Origin: Burkholderia cepacia
GTDB lineage: Bacteria; Pseudomonadota; Gammaproteobacteria; Burkholderiales; Burkholderiaceae
Direction of reading: 5' to 3'
Length of the DNA: 64,000 nucleotides
NCBI RefSeq assembly: GCF_029962485.1
Contig: NZ_CP073637.1
Span: 1,984,001 to 2,048,000 of the forward strand
The notes below the pieces were generated by a model, which worked only from the letters and a program-made list of their open reading frames with translations, had not been told where the DNA came from and did no database searches. Every line of letters starts with the position of its first letter. Within the stretch, counting starts at the first letter, position 1. Of the stretch, positions 9,036-18,407 are shown piece after piece. The translations under genes and the position numbers were made by a program.

Positions 9036-9509
9036 TCAGCGCACGACGCGGCGCTTGCCGATCGCCTGCCGCAATGCGGCCGCGACGTCCGCGTCGGGCG
9101 CGAGCCCCTCGACCGACGCGACGAGCCGCACTGCGCGCGGCGTCGTCACATAGGCCTGCGCGCCGACATAGCCGCCGCTGCCGGCCGAGCGTGTCGTCAC
9201 GACGAGTGCCTGTGGCGCGCGTGCGCCAAGGTCGGCCGTGAATGCATCGGTGACCGTACCGTCACGCGCATGCAGCGCGCCCGTCACGTAATCGTCGGTA
9301 TCGAAGCCCGGTGCCGCATGTGCGGTCGAATACACACGCACCGCGTAGCTGCCGGTCGAGCACGGTTCGAGCGCGCCGCTCGACACGACGGCCACCTGTT
9401 GCCGCGACGGCAGCTCGACTTTCTTCACGAAACCGCAATCGTCGGCCGCGTGCGCATGCACGGCGACGAGTGCAACGACAGACAGCAGCACGCGCATTCG
9501 AAGTTTCAT
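9036..9509 (-). CDS. PliI-type lysozyme inhibitor
   Basis: A 157-residue exported protein. Residues 1-21 form a signal peptide (MKLRMRVLLSVVALVAVHAHA). The mature part starts DDCGFVKKVELPSRQ and contains STGSYAVRVYS, DDYVTGALHARDGTV and TTRSAGSGGYVGAQAY, a pattern I associate with the PliI family of periplasmic inhibitors of invertebrate-type (I-type) lysozymes. Such inhibitors protect peptidoglycan from host lysozyme. The upstream in-frame extension is not signal-like, so the ATG at 9509 is preferred. It is a single gene. Family assignment is from recognition of the motif pattern. Confidence 0.72.
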   Translation of the reverse strand: MKLRMRVLLSVVALVAVHAHAADDCGFVKKVELPSRQQVAVVSSGALEPCSTGSYAVRVYSTAHAAPGFDTDDYVTGALHARDGTVTDAFTADLGARAPQALVVTTRSAGSGGYVGAQAYVTTPRAVRLVASVEGLAPDADVAAALRQAIGKRRVVR

Positions 9510-9726
9510 CGGGAGTCTTGCGGGAAGGAAAGGATGCGGGCGAGCATAACGTGACATCTGCATGACGTCACGCACCGCTGCCACACGGCAGCGGCACCAT
9601 GCCGCGAAGAAGGCATCGGGAAAACATCGGAACGGCGGCACGCAACGCTCACGTGCCGCCCCGTTCACGCCGCCCGCCGAATCCGTTGCGCACGCACCGG
9701 ACGAAATGCCGGCCCGCGCACGCCGC

Positions 9727-10278
9727 TCAGCGCTTGATCGACACCGTCACCTTGGTACCGTCGCTCATCGCCACGGACTTCGACCCGCCGTTGGTCGGAA
9801 TCGACACCCACTTGACCTGGCTCAGCGACACGACGTCCGGGCACTGCAGCGACTTGCCGCCGGCCGTCACGCTGCGCGTGCCCTTCGGCGCGGCCGCCTG
9901 GAAGCTCATCTGCACGTTGGCGACACCCTTCGCGTCGACCGACGGCGCGAGCCGCACCTGGGTCTGGCGCACCATCGCACCGTTTGCGTCGCGCGGCAGG
10001 TTGTCGGCGTTCGGGCAGCCGTCCGGCATCGCGACCGCACCACTCGGCGGCACCGACTTCCAGTTGAAATCGTCCGTCTCGCCCGAGCGGATCTTGCGGG
10101 TCTCCTGCGTGTTGCCGAAGGTCTTCGAGTCGACCTTGACGGTGTATTCGAGCTGTCCGGTACCGCCGCCCTTCAGGCTGCCCTTGACCGGCGGCGCCGC
10201 GAATACGCTCGCGCTGACGCACGCCGCCGCGAACACGACCGACCACGATGCGGCGACTGACAAGCTGCGTTGGCTCAT
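9727..10278 (-). CDS. Exported protein of unknown function (possibly DUF6013)
   Basis: A 183-residue protein with a signal peptide ending near VSASVFAAPP. A near-perfect ribosome binding site (AAGGAGGT) six bases before the ATG at 10278 fixes the start. The mature part is beta-rich and contains two cysteines (in DGCPNADN and LQCPDVV) that could form a disulfide. It resembles small periplasmic proteins common in Burkholderia that I recall as DUF6013; this label is from memory. No operon partner is present. Function is unknown. Confidence 0.75.
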   Translation of the reverse strand: MSQRSLSVAASWSVVFAAACVSASVFAAPPVKGSLKGGGTGQLEYTVKVDSKTFGNTQETRKIRSGETDDFNWKSVPPSGAVAMPDGCPNADNLPRDANGAMVRQTQVRLAPSVDAKGVANVQMSFQAAAPKGTRSVTAGGKSLQCPDVVSLSQVKWVSIPTNGGSKSVAMSDGTKVTVSIKR

Positions 10279-10437
10279 GCTGACCTCCTTGTAATGCGGC
10301 GGCACGCGCGTGCCGCGCGGTTTTCGATGCATGATGCGCTGCCAGTCTACCGCCAAGCGCGGTGCAATGCGCCGCAAACGCATCGGGTGTTACCCCGCTT
10401 GCATTCGCGGCGTCGCAACCTTACGCGGGCGACGCCT

Positions 10438-11454
10438 TCAGAAACCGCTCAGCACGAGCTTGCCGATCGAACGCCCGGCCTCGAGCAACTGGTGTGCTCG
10501 CCGCAGGTTCGCCGCGTTGATCGTGCCGAGCTGTTCGCCGAGCGTCGTGCGCAGCGTGCCGCCGTCGACGAGCCGCGCGACTTCGCCGAGGATCCGGTGC
10601 TGCTCGATCATGTCCGGCGTCTCGAACATGGCACGCGTGAACATGAATTCCCAGTGAAACGCGGCACTCTTCGCCTTCAGCAGTTCGACCGGCACCGGCT
10701 TCTCGTTCTCGACGATCGTGCAAATGCCGCCTTGCGGCCGGATTACTTCCGCAGCGGCAGGGAAATGACGATCCGTATCGTTGAAGATCAGCACATAGTC
10801 GACGTTCGGGTGGCCAGCCTCGCGCAGCTGCGCAGGCAGGTCGCCGAAGTGGTCGACCACCGCATCCGCGCCAAGCGAGCGCACCCAGTCGGCCGACGCC
10901 GGCCGGGACGCGGTCGCGATCACGTGCAGCTTGCCGAGCGTCTTCGCGAGCTGGATCGCGATCGAGCCCACGCCGCCCGCGCCGCCGATGATCAGCACCG
11001 ACTTGCCGGCGTCCGCGCCCTGCGGCGACACGTGCAGCCGGTCGAACAGCGCTTCCCACGCGGTCAGTGCCGTGAGCGGCAGCGCGGCCGACGCGGCGAA
11101 GTCGAGCGTGCGCGGCTTCAGCGCGGCGATCCGTTCGTCGACCGTGTGGAATTCGCTGTTCGCGCCGGGCCGCGTGATGCTGCCCGCGTAGAACACTTCG
11201 TCGCCGGGGCGGAACAGCGTCACATCGGCGCCGACCGCGACCACCGTGCCGGCCGCATCCCAGCCGAGCACGCGCGGCGTCTCCTCGACCTGCGACTTCG
11301 GCGCGCGCACCTTGGTGTCCACCGGATTCACGGAGATCGCCTCGACCTTCACGAGCAGGTCGCGCGGGCCCGGCACGGGCCGCGGCAGCTCCACGTCGAG
11401 CAAGGCTTGCGGGTCGTCGATCGGCAGATAGCGGGTCAGTCCAACGGCTTTCAT
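10438..11454 (-). CDS. Zinc-type alcohol dehydrogenase-like / quinone oxidoreductase family protein
   Basis: A 338-residue medium-chain dehydrogenase/reductase. The N-terminal catalytic domain starts MKAVGLTRYLP and includes the GWDAAGTV and FRPGDEVFYAGS segments. The Rossmann domain carries a nucleotide-binding loop, GGAGGVGS. The structural zinc cysteines of classical alcohol dehydrogenases are not seen, which fits the NADPH:quinone oxidoreductase branch (ZADH/YogA-like). The start is set by AAAGGAGT upstream of the ATG at 11454. It is divergent from a LysR-type regulator across about 124 bases that contain a perfect palindrome, so it is the probable target of that regulator. The substrate is unknown. 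Confidence 0.85.
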   Translation of the reverse strand: MKAVGLTRYLPIDDPQALLDVELPRPVPGPRDLLVKVEAISVNPVDTKVRAPKSQVEETPRVLGWDAAGTVVAVGADVTLFRPGDEVFYAGSITRPGANSEFHTVDERIAALKPRTLDFAASAALPLTALTAWEALFDRLHVSPQGADAGKSVLIIGGAGGVGSIAIQLAKTLGKLHVIATASRPASADWVRSLGADAVVDHFGDLPAQLREAGHPNVDYVLIFNDTDRHFPAAAEVIRPQGGICTIVENEKPVPVELLKAKSAAFHWEFMFTRAMFETPDMIEQHRILGEVARLVDGGTLRTTLGEQLGTINAANLRRAHQLLEAGRSIGKLVLSGF

Positions 11455-11547
11455 CTCGATACTCCTTTCAGGGAATCCGGGCGGGCTGCGGCGCAGCCCC
11501 ATGAACGTCATCGTAGGCAACCCGATCCTTCGAGAAAACCGCTATAT

Positions 11548-11568
11548 TTCCTGAAACATTTTCAGGAA
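11548..11568. promoter_or_regulatory. Perfect palindrome, candidate LysR-family operator
   Basis: TTCCTGAAA and TTTCAGGAA are perfect 9-base arms separated by CAT. A further half-site (TTTCAG) follows directly. It lies 11 bases before the LysR-type gene and about 94 bases before the divergent oxidoreductase gene. LysR-type regulators usually bind such an intergenic dyad to repress themselves and activate the neighbour. Confidence 0.65.
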
Positions 11569-11578
11569 TTTCAGAACA

Positions 11579-12520
11579 ATGGCGACCGATCCGATTCCGG
11601 CTCCCGACAAACCGCTCGACCTGCTCGACGTCGCGCTGTTCGTGCGCGCGGCGCTGCTCGCGAACGTCACCGCGGCCGGGCGCGAGTTCGGCGTGTCAGC
11701 GGCTGTCGCGAGCGCGCGCATCGCGCAGCTCGAACGCCAGCTCGGCGCACGGCTGCTGCACCGCACCACGCGCCGCATCAGCCTCACGCAGGACGGCGAG
11801 ATCTTCATGACGCGCGCCGACGCTCTGCTGTCGGCCGCCGACGCCGCACGCGCCTCGGTCGGTCATGGCCGCACCGAGCCGTACGGACGGCTGAAAGTGT
11901 CGATGTCGTCGTCGTTCGGCCGCCAGCACGTCGCGCCGGTGATTCCCGCGTTCCTGCGCCGCTACCCGTCGGTGTCGCTCGACTTGCGGCTGTCCGACGA
12001 GATCGTCGATCTCGTCGACGACGGTTACGACGTCGCGATCCGACTCGGCGCACTGAAGGATTCGACGCTCGTCGCGCGCAAGCTCGCCGCCAACCGGCGC
12101 GTGCTGTGCTGCTCGCCCGCCTATCTCGCCGAGCACGGCGCGCCGCGCCATCCGGCCGATCTGACGCAGCACGAATGCGTGATCCTCGGCGACCAGCGCG
12201 ACTGGTCGTTCGCGACGCCGCAAGGCCCGCTGACCGTGCGGGTCGGCGGCCGGCTCGTCGCGAGCAACGGCGAGGCGATTCGCGAAGCGCTCGTCGACGG
12301 CTTCGGAATCGCGATCAAGTCGACCTGGGATGTCGGCCCGCTGCTCGCGAGCGGCGCGCTCGTCACGGTGCTCGACGACTATCCGTTCGCGGAAGACGTC
12401 GCGATCTGGGCCGTCTATCCGAGTCGCGCGCACGTGCCGCTGAAAACGCTCGCGTTCATTGCGTTCCTCGCCGAGCATTTCGGCGATCCGCCGTACTGGG
12501 ACGGCCAGGACGCGCGATAA
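11579..12520 (+). CDS. LysR-family transcriptional regulator
   Basis: A 313-residue regulator. The N-terminal winged helix-turn-helix covers about residues 13-70 (DVALFVRAALLANVTAAGREFGVSAAVASARIAQLERQLGARLLHRTTRR). The effector-binding periplasmic-binding-protein-like domain follows from about residue 100 (LKVSMSSSFGRQHVAPVIPAF). The sequence resembles the DsdC/AaeR-like branch that often controls adjacent oxidoreductases. It is divergent from the alcohol dehydrogenase-like gene and is expected to regulate it through the palindrome immediately upstream. The inducer is unknown. Confidence 0.9.
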   Translation: MATDPIPAPDKPLDLLDVALFVRAALLANVTAAGREFGVSAAVASARIAQLERQLGARLLHRTTRRISLTQDGEIFMTRADALLSAADAARASVGHGRTEPYGRLKVSMSSSFGRQHVAPVIPAFLRRYPSVSLDLRLSDEIVDLVDDGYDVAIRLGALKDSTLVARKLAANRRVLCCSPAYLAEHGAPRHPADLTQHECVILGDQRDWSFATPQGPLTVRVGGRLVASNGEAIREALVDGFGIAIKSTWDVGPLLASGALVTVLDDYPFAEDVAIWAVYPSRAHVPLKTLAFIAFLAEHFGDPPYWDGQDAR

Positions 12521-12687
12521 CCGCTGCGCCGAACCCGGTTTCGATCCGCCCCCGACCGCCCCGCGCGGCCGACCGGCTACAATGGCGCGTTCGCGACGCA
12601 AGGGCCCGACACCGGACGGGGCCCGCGTCCGCAGGCGGCCGCCCGTTGGCCGCGCACGCATTTCATTCGTCTCCCAACCATCCCGTC

Positions 12688-13533
12688 ATGACCCACAACC
12701 TCGTCATCCAGAGTCTTGCACCGCTGTCGGACGCCCATCACAAACCGCTGCTCGCGCTATCGCGTGGCACCCGCATCGTGCAGACCGACGATCACGCGCT
12801 GCGCATCGAAAACGCGAATCCCGCGCAGCGCCTCGACATCGACGCGTATTGCGGCACGCACGCGCTCGACTTCGCGTTCGTCGAGGCCGGCCGCACGCTC
12901 GGCGATTTCGGGCTCACCGTGATGGACATGGATTCGACGCTGATCACGATCGAATGCATCGACGAGATCGCCGATTTCTGCGGGCTGAAAACGCAGGTCG
13001 CCGAGATCACCGAAGCGTCGATGCGCGGCGAGATCCGCGACTTCAACGAGAGTCTCACGCGTCGCGTCGCGCTGCTGGCCGGCCTCGACGCGCAGGCACT
13101 CGAACGCGTGTACGAGGAACGACTGCAACTGTCGCCGGGCGCCGAGACGATGCTGGCCGGCGTGAAGGCCGCCGGCATGAAGACGCTGCTCGTGTCGGGC
13201 GGCTTCACGTTCTTCACCGAGCGGCTGAAGGCGCGCCTCGGCCTCGACTATGCGTACGCGAACACGCTCGAGATCGTCGACGGCAAGCTGACCGGCAAGG
13301 TGCTCGGCGAAATCGTCAACGCCGACGTGAAGGCGCGCCTGCTGCGCGACACGTGTGCGTCGCTCGGCCTCGCCTCGAGCCGCGCGATCGCGATGGGTGA
13401 CGGGTCGAACGACCTGAAGATGATGGCCGAAGCCGGGCTGTCGGTCGCGTTCCACGCGAAGCCGGTCGTGCGCGACGCGGCGACGGTCGCGTTCGACCAT
13501 GTCGGCCTCGACGGGCTGCTGCGGCTGTTCTGA
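12688..13533 (+). CDS. serB: Phosphoserine phosphatase
   Basis: This 281-residue HAD-superfamily enzyme performs the last step of serine synthesis, hydrolysing O-phosphoserine. The nucleophile motif is DMDST (D80, D82), followed by IECIDEIADF in the cap. Later motifs are LLVSGGF (motif II Ser) and the Mg-binding MGDGSNDLKMM. The N-terminal region (1-70) is the ACT-like extension typical of proteobacterial SerB. The stop is followed by a strong two-way terminator shared with convergent metC. Confidence 0.95.
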   Translation: MTHNLVIQSLAPLSDAHHKPLLALSRGTRIVQTDDHALRIENANPAQRLDIDAYCGTHALDFAFVEAGRTLGDFGLTVMDMDSTLITIECIDEIADFCGLKTQVAEITEASMRGEIRDFNESLTRRVALLAGLDAQALERVYEERLQLSPGAETMLAGVKAAGMKTLLVSGGFTFFTERLKARLGLDYAYANTLEIVDGKLTGKVLGEIVNADVKARLLRDTCASLGLASSRAIAMGDGSNDLKMMAEAGLSVAFHAKPVVRDAATVAFDHVGLDGLLRLF

Positions 13534-13554
13534 TCCTGCCGCACCGCCCATGAA

Positions 13555-13589
13555 AAACGCCGGCGCGATGTCGCATCGCGCCGGCGTTT
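13555..13589. terminator. Two-way terminator between serB and metC
   Basis: A 16-base-pair perfect stem (13555-13570 with 13574-13589) with a three-base loop, TCG. T-rich sequence follows on the plus strand and A-rich sequence precedes it, so it can serve both convergent genes. Confidence 0.85.
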
Positions 13590-13620
13590 CGTTTTTCCGC
13601 GGGACCTTGGCGGCCCGCGA

Positions 13621-14802
13621 TCAGCCGAGTACGCCCTGCATCGCGCGTTCGATGTCCGCGCGCAGGTCGGCTTCGTCTTCCAGGCCGACATAGAAACGCA
13701 CCAGCGTGCCGCGATGCGGCCAGTCCGGACGCATCGACGCGACGTCGTAAGGCATTGCGAGGCTGCATGCACCGCCCCAGCTCCAGCCGATCGCGAACAG
13801 GTCGAGCGACTCGACGAAGCGGTCGATCTGCTCCGCGCTGTAGCGTTCGTCGAACACCACCGAGAACAACCCGCCCGCCCCCGTGAAATCGCGCATGAAC
13901 GACGCGTGCCCCGGGCAATCGGCGATCTGCGGATGCAGCACCGCCGCGATCTCCGGCCGCGCCTTCAGCCATTGCGCAAGTGCGAGCGCGCTCTTGCTGT
14001 GCGCGTCGAAGCGCACCTGCATGCTCGGCAGGCTGCGCAGCACGAGCGAGCAATCGTCGACCGACACGCCGATCCCGCAGCGCATCCGCGCAAGCTTCAG
14101 CTTCGCGTGCAGTTCGGCATTCGCGGTAATCGTCGCGCCCATCAGCACGTCGCTGCCGCCCGACTGGTACTTGGTCAGCGCCTGCACCGAGATGTCGACG
14201 CCGTGATCGAACGGCTTGAACGCGAGCCCGGCCGAGAAGGTGTTGTCGATCGCGGTGACGATGCCGCGCGCCTTCGCGGCCGCGGTGATCGCCTGCACGT
14301 CGGGCACTTCCATCGTCACCGAACCCGGCGCCTCGATCCAGATCAGCCGCGTGTCCGGCTGGATCAGGTCGGCGATGCCGGCGCCGATCAGCGGATCGTA
14401 GAAGCGCACAGTGATGCCGAAATCCTTCGCGAGCCAGTTGCCGAAATCGGCGTTCGGCCCGTACACGTTGTGCGGAATCAGCACGTCGTCGCCCGCTTTC
14501 ACGATCCCGAAGTACACGTTCATGATTGCCGCGAGGCCCGACGGCTGCAGCAGCGCATGCGTGCCGCCCTCGATCTCGGCGAGCCGCTGCGCGAGCGCGA
14601 GCGACGTCGGCGTCGCGTGCAGCCCGTAGCGCCACTGGTTGTCGTTGTGCCAGACGAGCGCGCGCATCGTCGCGAGATCGGGAAACACGACCGTCGACGC
14701 ACGTGCGACCGGCGGCACAAACGACCGGAAGCCTTCCGGAATGACGTCGTCGGGTTGAACGATACGGGTTTGAAGTGCGCGCTTGGGAGTGGATGCAGTC
14801 AT
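13621..14802 (-). CDS. metC: Cystathionine beta-lyase (MetC)
   Basis: A 393-residue PLP-dependent enzyme of the Cys/Met metabolism family, which cleaves cystathionine to homocysteine in methionine synthesis. The PLP-binding lysine is K211 in the conserved context ALTKYQSGGSDV. The cofactor-contact segment IDNTFSAGLAFKPFDHGVDIS precedes it, and YGLHATPTSLALAQRLAEIEG is the typical N-terminal substrate region. The ATG at 14802 gives the normal family length. The assignment as beta-lyase rather than gamma-synthase rests on the overall MetC-like pattern (such as GWSWGGACSLA near the C-terminus). Confidence 0.88.
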   Translation of the reverse strand: MTASTPKRALQTRIVQPDDVIPEGFRSFVPPVARASTVVFPDLATMRALVWHNDNQWRYGLHATPTSLALAQRLAEIEGGTHALLQPSGLAAIMNVYFGIVKAGDDVLIPHNVYGPNADFGNWLAKDFGITVRFYDPLIGAGIADLIQPDTRLIWIEAPGSVTMEVPDVQAITAAAKARGIVTAIDNTFSAGLAFKPFDHGVDISVQALTKYQSGGSDVLMGATITANAELHAKLKLARMRCGIGVSVDDCSLVLRSLPSMQVRFDAHSKSALALAQWLKARPEIAAVLHPQIADCPGHASFMRDFTGAGGLFSVVFDERYSAEQIDRFVESLDLFAIGWSWGGACSLAMPYDVASMRPDWPHRGTLVRFYVGLEDEADLRADIERAMQGVLG

Positions 14803-14915
14803 GACAGGAAGCCGGGCACGAGGCCGTTCGGTTACGGAATATGTCGCTAGATTAGCCAAAATCGGCGCGCTTGGCCCGGTACAATGCGCGCCGCGCCCGC
14901 CAAGCCAGCGCGCGC

Positions 14916-15458
14916 TCAGTCGCCGGTGCGCAGGTTGACGACGCCACCCACCGTCTCGATTTCCTGCACGCGGCCGTCGCGCACCTGCAGCGCCGCGCGC
15001 TTGCCTGGCGCCAGGCGCAGCACGACCGGCTGCGGATCCGACTCGTCCGAGTTCATCCGGTCGGCCTTCAGGTCGCCCGTCGTGTCGAAGCGCCCAACCC
15101 ACACGCCCGTGATGTTCGTGCCGTCGTTCGATTCCTCGATCTCGAGCGTGTCGCCGTCGCGATCGCCCGCGAGCAGCACGACCTCGCCCGTATCGGCGAA
15201 CTGGTACTCGCCGTGCACGCCTTCCTCGTCCGTCTTCGGGCCGAGATGCACGACGATCGGTCGATCGCCAAGCGTGCCTTCGTAGCGCGGCAGGCGGGCG
15301 AACTCGGGATTCGGCTTCAGCGGCCGCGCCGCTGCCGGTTCATCCTGCTGCACGCCCGGCGCGACGGCCTGCGCCACGACCACGCGCGGCATCGCGAGGC
15401 CCGCTGCCAGCGCGCCTGCGACGACGAGCGCCCGTTGCCATTCCGAATATCGACCCAC
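14916..15458 (-). CDS. Exported protein of unknown function
   Basis: A 180-residue protein starting at GTG 15458, supported by AAGGAG nine bases upstream. Residues 1-30 are a signal peptide ending AQA. The mature part is acidic, with segments RLPRYEGTLGDRPIVVHLG and YQFADTGEVVLLAGDRDGDTLEIEESNDG that suggest repeated beta strands. No cysteine pair or lipobox is visible, so it is probably a soluble periplasmic protein. No family is recognised with confidence. It lies downstream of kdgK in the same direction. Confidence 0.7.
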   Translation of the reverse strand: MGRYSEWQRALVVAGALAAGLAMPRVVVAQAVAPGVQQDEPAAARPLKPNPEFARLPRYEGTLGDRPIVVHLGPKTDEEGVHGEYQFADTGEVVLLAGDRDGDTLEIEESNDGTNITGVWVGRFDTTGDLKADRMNSDESDPQPVVLRLAPGKRAALQVRDGRVQEIETVGGVVNLRTGD

Positions 15459-15548
15459 CTTGTATTGCTCCTTGCTTCAGATTCGCTCGAAAATCGCGGC
15501 GATGCCCTGCCCGTCGTGCGGGGCCGTGGCCGGCGTACGCGTGGCGCG

Positions 15549-16475
15549 TCAGCCTTGCATCAGGCGTTCCACCGCGTCGCGGTGCGGAATCGGTGCGACC
15601 GCGCCGTAGCCTGTCGTCGACAGCGCCGCCGCTGCATTCGCATAACGCGCGGCCGCGAACGGATCGTCGCCCGCGACGATCCGCGCGACGAACGCGCCGC
15701 CGAAGCAGTCGCCCGCGCCCGTCGCATCGACAGCCTCGACCGTGAAGCCCGGCACGACGCGCCGCTCGTTCGGCGTCGCGACATACGCGCCTTCCTTGCC
15801 GAGTTTCAGTGCGACGACCTGCGGCCCGTGCTCGAGCATTGCATCGACGATCGCATCGCGATCGTTCGCGCCCGTCAATGCCGTGACGTCGTCCCAGCTC
15901 GGCAGGCAGATGTCCGTCTGGCGCAGCGCTTCGCGCATCACCGCGCGGGCGCGCGGCAACGGCCACAGCTTCAGGCGCAGGTTCGTGTCGAAGCTGACCT
16001 TCGCGCCGTGGCTGCGCGCATGGTCGATCGCCGCAAACGCCGCGTCGCACGCGGCCGTGCTGATCGCGAGGCTGATGCCCGACAGATGCACGGCCTTCGC
16101 GGTCGCGAGCGCATCGAGCGGCAGGTCGCCTGTGGCATAGCGGCTCGCCGCGGAGCCCGCGCGCAGATAGTCGAACTGGTGACCATCGGCGCCGTGCGTG
16201 ACGAAATACACGCCGGTCGGCGCCGTGCGATCGACCCGCACGTACGTCGTGTCGACGTGTTCCGCCTGCCACATGTCGGCCAGCAAGCGGCCGAACGGAT
16301 CGTCGCCGATCGCCGACACGAAGCCCGTCGTCGCACCCTGGCGCGCCGCCGCGATGCAGAAGTTCGACGTGTCGCCGCCGAAGCCCTGCAGGAATTCGGG
16401 ATGGCCCGGCTGCGACTGGTTGAATTCGATCATCGCCTCGCCGAGCGCGAGGATCTCCGGAAATGCGGCGGTCAT
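15549..16475 (-). CDS. kdgK: 2-dehydro-3-deoxygluconokinase (PfkB family)
   Basis: A 308-residue sugar kinase. PfkB signatures are present: GGDTSNFCIAAARQG (33-47) near the N-terminus and DATGAGDCFGGAF (250-262) with catalytic base D256. Overall features fit 2-keto-3-deoxygluconate kinase, which phosphorylates KDG for the Entner-Doudoroff route. The gene follows rimO by three bases and probably shares its transcript, an arrangement with no clear functional link. Substrate specificity within PfkB is inferred. Confidence 0.82.
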   Translation of the reverse strand: MTAAFPEILALGEAMIEFNQSQPGHPEFLQGFGGDTSNFCIAAARQGATTGFVSAIGDDPFGRLLADMWQAEHVDTTYVRVDRTAPTGVYFVTHGADGHQFDYLRAGSAASRYATGDLPLDALATAKAVHLSGISLAISTAACDAAFAAIDHARSHGAKVSFDTNLRLKLWPLPRARAVMREALRQTDICLPSWDDVTALTGANDRDAIVDAMLEHGPQVVALKLGKEGAYVATPNERRVVPGFTVEAVDATGAGDCFGGAFVARIVAGDDPFAAARYANAAAALSTTGYGAVAPIPHRDAVERLMQG

Positions 16476-16478
16476 CGC

Positions 16479-17840
16479 TTACACCTCGCCCCACAGATCG
16501 TGACCGTCGGCGCCCGTGATCTTCACGGATACGAAATCGCCGACCTTGTAGCGCTTCGATGCCTTCGTCGCCGGTTCGACATAGACGACGCCGTCGATTT
16601 CCGGCGCATCGGCTGCCGTGCGGCCGATACCGCCTTCCTCGCTGACTTCGTCGATCAGCACCTTCAGCGTCTTGCCGACCTTGCGCTGGATGCGGTTCGC
16701 CGACACTTCCTCGGCGACTTCCATGAAGCGCGCGCGGCGTTCCTCGCGAACGTCATCCGGGAGCGCGCCGTCGAGTTCGTTTGCCGTCGCGCCTTCGACC
16801 GGCGAATACGCGAAGCAGCCGACGCGATCGAGTTCCGCCTCGCGGATGAAGTCGAGCAGCGTTTCGAACTGCTCTTCCGTCTCGCCGGGGAAGCCCGCGA
16901 TGAACGTGCTGCGGATCGTCAGGTCCGGGCAGATCTCGCGCCACTTCTGCACGCGCTCAAGCACCTTTTCGGCGTTCGCCGGACGCTTCATGCGCTTCAG
17001 CACTTCCGGATGCGCGTGCTGGAACGGCACGTCGAGGTACGGCAGCACGTGCCCCTTGAACGGGCCTTCGGCCATCAGCGGAATCACTTCGTCGACGCTC
17101 GGATACGGGTACACGTAGTGCAGGCGCACCCATGCGCCGTACTGTGCCGCGAGTTCGCCGAGCGCGGCGACCAGGTCGGTCATGCGCGTCTTGATCGGCT
17201 TGCCGTTCCAGAAGCCCGTGCGGTACTTCACGTCGACGCCGTAAGCGCTCGTGTCCTGCGAGATCACGAGCAGTTCCTTCACGCCCGACTTGAACAGGTT
17301 CTCGGCTTCCAGCATCACTTCGGCGACCGGGCGCGACACGAGGTCGCCGCGCATCGACGGGATGATGCAGAACGTGCAACGGTGGTTGCAGCCTTCGGAG
17401 ATCTTCAGGTACGCGTAGTGGCGCGGCGTGAGCTTGATGCCGGCCGCCGGCACGAGGTCGGTGAACGGGTCGTGCGGCTTCGGCAGGTGCGAATGCACGG
17501 CTTGCATCACTTCGCCCACCGCGTGCGGGCCGGTGACGGCGAGCACCTTCGGATGGACTTCCTCGATCAGGTTCGAGCCGCTGGCGCTCGACTTCGCGCC
17601 GAGGCAGCCGGTGACGATCACCTTGCCGTTCTCGGTCAGCGCTTCGCCGATCGCGTCGAGGCTTTCCTGTACGGCTTCGTCGATGAAGCCGCAGGTGTTC
17701 ACGACGACGAGGTCGGCGCCGTCGTAGGTGCCGGAGATTTCATAACCTTCGGCGCGCAGCTGCGTGATGATTTGTTCGGAGTCGACGAGCGCCTTGGGGC
17801 AGCCGAGGGATACGAACCCTACTTTGGGGGATTGGGACAT
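16479..17840 (-). CDS. rimO: Ribosomal protein S12 methylthiotransferase RimO
   Basis: A radical-SAM enzyme of 453 residues that adds a methylthio group to an aspartate of ribosomal protein S12. The N-terminal UPF0004 domain has its cluster cysteines C14, C50 and C79. The radical-SAM motif is C151-x3-C155-x2-C158 (CNHRCTFC). A TRAM domain ends the protein. The start motif [19 protein letters not shown] is diagnostic of RimO rather than MiaB. There is no strong ribosome binding site. It probably heads a two-gene unit with kdgK. Confidence 0.95.
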   Translation of the reverse strand: MSQSPKVGFVSLGCPKALVDSEQIITQLRAEGYEISGTYDGADLVVVNTCGFIDEAVQESLDAIGEALTENGKVIVTGCLGAKSSASGSNLIEEVHPKVLAVTGPHAVGEVMQAVHSHLPKPHDPFTDLVPAAGIKLTPRHYAYLKISEGCNHRCTFCIIPSMRGDLVSRPVAEVMLEAENLFKSGVKELLVISQDTSAYGVDVKYRTGFWNGKPIKTRMTDLVAALGELAAQYGAWVRLHYVYPYPSVDEVIPLMAEGPFKGHVLPYLDVPFQHAHPEVLKRMKRPANAEKVLERVQKWREICPDLTIRSTFIAGFPGETEEQFETLLDFIREAELDRVGCFAYSPVEGATANELDGALPDDVREERRARFMEVAEEVSANRIQRKVGKTLKVLIDEVSEEGGIGRTAADAPEIDGVVYVEPATKASKRYKVGDFVSVKITGADGHDLWGEV

Positions 17841-18407
17841 CTGGATGTGTGGGGGCGTGGCAGCAAAAGCGTGAGTTTACAGCGATTTAGGGGTGGCGAG
17901 GCAAAACAGGCGGCCGGCGACTGCATCGACCGTCAAATCGGATGCGCGCCCCGCCAACGCCCCGTCATGCGAGGCATGCTTGATATGTCCCTTCATATTG
18001 AAGCAACGCATTGCCGTCCGATCAGCCCGCGCGATGCCCAAACAAAGGAACTTGATGCGCTAACAGCGCCACGCTTCTTTCCGATCCCGGTGTACTTCAT
18101 TCGCAGGCTTTCGACCGAAAGGAAGGCGAAACGCAGCCTGCGTTCACGATCTTTCATGGGCGAGTCGCGCCGACGAGTACGACCGTTCTGCCCCAAAAAT
18201 TCGAACTCGTCTCATTTCACGATGATGGGGCGCGAAGTAGCATCGCACCTGAGTCTCCCCGCCCCGTCTGCATTGCCACGTGGGGTCGAATTTGGCTCAC
18301 CAGCTCGCCACGAGGCCGGGCTGCCTTCGATGTCACGAAGTCGGGCCGCACGAGCCTATCGATTGCGGTCGTGCGTCGATCGCCTTTACCCTGGAACGGG
18401 ATGCCGA
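17841..18407. other. Intergenic stretch upstream of rimO, no gene recognised
   Basis: About 570 bases with lower GC than neighbouring genes. Short open frames exist on both strands, including a 67-codon one at 17993-18196 on the minus strand, but none has a convincing start signal or a recognisable domain. The rimO promoter should lie near its left end. The stretch may be remnant DNA of the islet that follows. Confidence 0.4.

Noticed and set aside
10270..12687. Very long plus-strand frame running into serB
   Set aside because: The upstream part overlaps the oxidoreductase and LysR-type genes in other frames and has no protein-like character; only the serB part from 12688 is real.
17993..18196. 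67-codon minus-strand frame upstream of rimO
   Set aside because: Basic composition, no ribosome binding site and no recognised family; kept only as a note in the intergenic entry.
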